DNA of 6,979 nucleotides from assembly GCA_017304275.1 (NCBI GenBank), contig JAFKKW010000428.1, positions 1-6,979 of the forward strand, written 5' to 3'. A program made the position numbers and the translations under genes. The DNA is from Hyphomicrobiales bacterium. Lineage in GTDB: Bacteria > Pseudomonadota > Alphaproteobacteria > Rhizobiales > Hyphomicrobiaceae. The notes below the pieces were generated by a model. The model saw only the letters and a list, made by a program, of their open reading frames with translations. It had not been told where the DNA came from and searched no databases. Shown in pieces: positions 6,153 to 6,979 of the stretch. How positions within the stretch are numbered: position 1 is the stretch's first letter; each line of letters starts with the position of its first letter.

Positions 6153-6390
6153 GGAAGAACCCCCCAAAGTCTCACGGCATCCATCCGGCTGGTCCCCGGA
6201 CGCGCCGCCCCCGTCATCAACCCACTCCGCATCCAACGCGCTGCGGCTCCCCGATGGCCGCGGCAGACACAAGCGTAAGACAATTCGCGCGTGGGTTCGA
6301 CACCGGGCGAATCCGAAGGATGACGACTTTCTGATCACTGATGCGGATTTGCAGCATCGGGCGCAACCTGCTCTTTCGGCAGATCGCCCT
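6153..6390. other. Gap between rpsP terminator and the 60-residue gene
   Basis: This 238-bp stretch lies directly after the rpsP terminator and holds no supported gene. It should contain the promoter for the 60-residue gene and perhaps for rimM, because the terminator blocks read-through from rpsP. I cannot point to a confident -35/-10 pair. A TTCGA core near 6296 recalls a tRNA T-loop, but no tRNA folds around it. Confidence 0.4.
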
Positions 6391-6424
6391 GAACAAAAAA
6401 GGCACCGGATGAGAACCCGGTGCC
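6391..6424 (-). terminator. Intrinsic terminator downstream of rpsP
   Basis: On the minus strand a perfect 8-bp stem, GGCACCGG with CCGGTGCC (6417-6424 and 6401-6408), closes an 8-nt loop and is followed by TTTTTTGTTC. It begins about 35 bp past the rpsP stop codon. This is a strong rho-independent terminator and should separate rpsP transcription from the small gene, the 125-residue gene and rimM downstream. Confidence 0.9.
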
Positions 6425-6458
6425 CTGTCTCGCTGAGCCTCGCTCGTCCGCAGACGGC

Positions 6459-6830
6459 TTACGCCTCGCCGCCCGCAGCGGCAGCCGCCGCATCCTCGGC
6501 AGCCTTTGCCTTGGCCGCCGCGCGCTCCTGCGCCTTCTTCTTCGGCTGCGCCTTCTGCGGGTTGTTGCGCGTCTCGCGCTTCAGAAGACCGGCGCCGTCG
6601 AACAGCCGCTCGACGCGATCCGTCGGCTGCGCGCCGACCGAGATCCAGTGCTTGCAGCGATCGAGGTTGAGCTTCACGCGCTCCGGGTTGTCCTTCGGCA
6701 GCATGGGATCGAAGGTGCCGATCTGCTCGATGTAGCGCCCGTCGCGGGGCGAGGCGCTGTGCGCCACGACGACGTAGTAATAGGGGCGCTTCTTGGCGCC
6801 GCCGCGCGAAAGACGGATCCTGGCTGACAT
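6459..6830 (-). CDS. rpsP: 30S ribosomal protein bS16
   Basis: bS16 is a structural protein of the small ribosomal subunit that helps fold the 5' domain of 16S rRNA. The 123-residue product opens with the family signature ARIRLSRGGAKKRPYYYVVV and continues through GRYIEQIGTFDP and LNLDRCKHWISVGAQPTDRV. The conserved core ends near residue 84; residues 85-123 form a Lys/Ala-rich tail (KAQPKKKAQERAAAKAKAAE) usual in alphaproteobacteria and absent from the 82-residue E. coli protein. The ATG at 6830 has AAAGGA about 9 nt upstream. The gene follows the 3' end of ffh by 75 bp, the expected neighbour, but an intrinsic terminator follows it, so rimM is not its direct operon partner here. Confidence 0.98.
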   Translation of the reverse strand: MSARIRLSRGGAKKRPYYYVVVAHSASPRDGRYIEQIGTFDPMLPKDNPERVKLNLDRCKHWISVGAQPTDRVERLFDGAGLLKRETRNNPQKAQPKKKAQERAAAKAKAAEDAAAAAAGGEA

Positions 6831-6860
6831 GATGTGAAGTCCTTTCTTTCTAGATGCTGT

Positions 6861-6878
6861 TCGGCGGCGCGCCGCCGA
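6861..6878. repeat. 18-bp perfect palindrome between ffh and rpsP
   Basis: TCGGCGGCGCGCCGCCGA is identical to its own reverse complement. In RNA it could form a 7-bp GC stem with a GCGC loop in the leader of rpsP, ending about 30 nt before the start codon. No T-tract follows, so it is not an intrinsic terminator. It may stabilise a processed end or tune rpsP expression relative to ffh; that is an inference. Confidence 0.5.
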
Positions 6879-6905
6879 TGTTGGTGATGTTCGTTCTGAG
6901 TGTCG

Positions 6906-6979
6906 TCACTTCTTCTTCCCCGGACCTCCGGGGAATTTCGGGAACTGCCCGCCGAGGCCTGGGAGACCTCCTGGCAGGC
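6906..6979 (-). CDS. ffh: 3' end of signal recognition particle protein Ffh (partial)
   Basis: Only the last 23 codons are in the window; the gene runs off the right edge on the minus strand. They read LPGGLPGLGGQFPKFPGG followed by PGKKK and the stop TGA (6906-6908). A Gly/Pro/Leu-rich tail with a terminal Lys cluster after the M domain is typical of alphaproteobacterial Ffh, the GTPase that binds 4.5S RNA and signal peptides and delivers nascent chains to FtsY. The identity rests on this tail and on the position directly upstream of rpsP, a very common order. The catalytic and RNA-binding domains lie outside the window and cannot be assessed. Confidence 0.85.
   Translation of the reverse strand, partial: LPGGLPGLGGQFPKFPGGPGKKK

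Noticed and set aside
6285..6310. tRNA-like TTCGA sequence
   Set aside because: The flanking bases do not pair as a T-stem, and no anticodon arm or acceptor stem can be found at the right distances.
5970..6338. Longer 122-residue version of the small 60-residue gene
   Set aside because: The extra N-terminal 62 residues have a non-coding composition, while the internal ATG at 6152 has a strong GGGGGG ribosome binding site.
1..6979. CRISPR array, insertion sequence, prophage or defence system
   Set aside because: No regularly spaced direct repeats, transposase, integrase or nuclease-like coding sequence was seen; all convincing genes are housekeeping or small unassigned genes.

Overview
The window reads as a GC-rich alphaproteobacterial chromosome segment, most likely Hyphomicrobiales. 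The grounds are the linked glnK-amtB pair beside tesB, a UbiH/COQ6-type hydroxylase with the C-terminal AAGLTGDLPRL block, an S16 with a long Lys/Ala tail, and an Ffh with a Gly/Pro/Leu-rich tail ending in KKK. This assignment is an inference; no rRNA or other marker is present. All genes except ubiH lie on the minus strand, so transcription mostly runs from high to low coordinates.

Layout from left to right: (1) 1-251 holds no convincing gene, only hairpins, the best being the intrinsic terminator of amtB at 176-207. (2) 252-1974 is the nitrogen pair glnK-amtB (minus), with a plausible sigma-54 type promoter about 100 bp upstream of glnK. AmtB is the ammonium channel and GlnK the PII protein that plugs it. 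Every gate, twin-His and T-loop residue checked is present. (3) 2213-3112 is tesB, an acyl-CoA thioesterase II (minus). (4) 3220-4461 is a FAD-dependent ubiquinone-biosynthesis hydroxylase (plus), divergent from tesB. The 107-bp gap between them contains a near-perfect FNR/FixK-type dyad. (5) 4462-4809 is a 348-bp gene-free gap filled by palindromic repeats, chiefly a 125-bp composite palindrome that looks like two head-to-head copies of a dispersed element. (6) 4810-6979 is a modified ribosome/SRP cluster (minus): the 3' end of ffh, rpsP, a strong terminator, an unassigned 60-aa gene, an unassigned 125-aa gene (GrlR-like at best), then rimM.

The genes are mostly conserved housekeeping functions: ammonium uptake and its control, acyl-CoA hydrolysis, quinone synthesis, and translation. 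The least ordinary part is the ffh-rpsP-rimM block. A terminator and two unassigned genes separate rpsP from rimM, and trmD and rplS do not follow rimM. I see no phage genes, transposase, CRISPR array, toxin-antitoxin pair or defence system, and nothing that clearly amounts to a new biological system.
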